Assembly: GCA_025175665.1 (NCBI GenBank)
Contig: JANKKI010000430.1
Coordinates: forward strand, 186,001 to 250,000
Length of the DNA: 64,000 bases
DNA from: Cinchona pubescens
Lineage: Eukaryota > Streptophyta > Magnoliopsida > Gentianales > Rubiaceae
Direction of reading: 5' to 3'
The notes beneath the pieces are model-generated. The model did no database searches. It had not been told where the DNA came from and was given only the letters and a program-made list of their open reading frames with translations. Position 1 is the first letter of the stretch, and every line of letters begins with the position of its first letter. Positions 63,548 through 64,000 of the stretch are shown in pieces. The position numbers and the translations under genes are program-made.

Positions 63548-64000
63548 CCAGGGGCTTATCGATTAGACCCTTTCTTTCTTCTCAATATTGTTCTATTACA
63601 ATTTCTTCCTTAGATATAATCATTGTGTAGGCATAATTAATAGGCCTCATTTCTCAGTTCTTTTTCTTATACGATTAGATAATCTCTAAATTATAAATCT
63701 TTAACGAATACGACCCACGCTCTTGGTTCTTTTTAAATCTAATACAACTACTTCTCCATTATTAGTTCTCAAACTTGTTTGATTGTATCTCCTTTTGAGA
63801 CTCACAATATAATACGATTAGTCGACTTTCTTAATTTTCTCAATATCTTACGATTAGACTTCTTCCTCAGTTATTAAGCTAATATGGTTGCCTCCGTACT
63901 CTTTCGAATGCAATTAGATCATTCATTTGATCTAAATCTTTTGTGCACAGGTCCCACACATGGTTCTCAATCTAGTCTAACTAAGTCATGTATTTGGGGC
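63548..64000 (-). repeat. Satellite block B2, right part
   Basis: Orientation-B satellite from subunit ii to subunit v (landmark TTATTAAGCT at 63871), running to the window end with no gene. Confidence 0.92.

Noticed and set aside
1..64000. tRNA, rRNA, telomere repeats, LTR retrotransposon ends
   Set aside because: No cloverleaf boxes, rRNA segments, TTTAGGG runs or LTR pairs were recognised by eye.

Overview
The window is almost entirely satellite DNA from a flowering-plant nuclear genome. It is AT-rich, has no intact gene, and is interrupted by three remnants of a plant L1-type LINE family. I assign it to plants because the LINE ORF1 carries a DUF4283-like domain plus a CCHC zinc knuckle, and ORF2 carries AP-endonuclease, reverse-transcriptase, zf-RVT and RNase H parts of the type found in plant L1 elements. 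I cannot name the species.

The satellite unit is about 1.53 kb. It has internal structure: each unit is five diverged subunits of about 240-340 bp, each closing with a GAGAAATGAGGCC-like box. The subunits are themselves built from a ~35-bp motif with the skeleton GATTGAGAACTAA...AAAGGAGA...TAATCGTA. In 31.8-38.0 kb the 1.53-kb units alternate as two types (X-Y-X-Y), adding a ~3.06-kb order. From about 40 to 56 kb the units belong to one very homogeneous subtype, here called Z.

Layout: orientation A (unit as read at base 1) 1-11626; LINE fragment F1 11627-12671; orientation B 12672-18958; near full-length LINE L2 18959-23824 with a 15-bp target-site duplication and poly(A); orientation B 23825-31649; orientation A 31650 to about 56214; orientation B to 62558; LINE fragment F3 about 62566-63547; orientation B to the end. 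F1 sits exactly at the symmetry centre of an A/B inversion.

A strong caution applies. Many sites, mainly 42-56 kb but also inside L2 and F3, carry the 19-bp Tn5 mosaic end, often as the back-to-back 38-bp form that is the Nextera mate-pair circularisation junction. Short inverted or displaced pieces lie next to them. These are library artefacts left in the assembly, so the small rearrangements nearby, the A-to-B switch near 56.2 kb and some of the scrambling inside L2 and F3 should not be read as biology without independent long reads. I found no operon, RNA gene, CRISPR array or new protein system. The best biological content is the hierarchical satellite and its nested LINEs.
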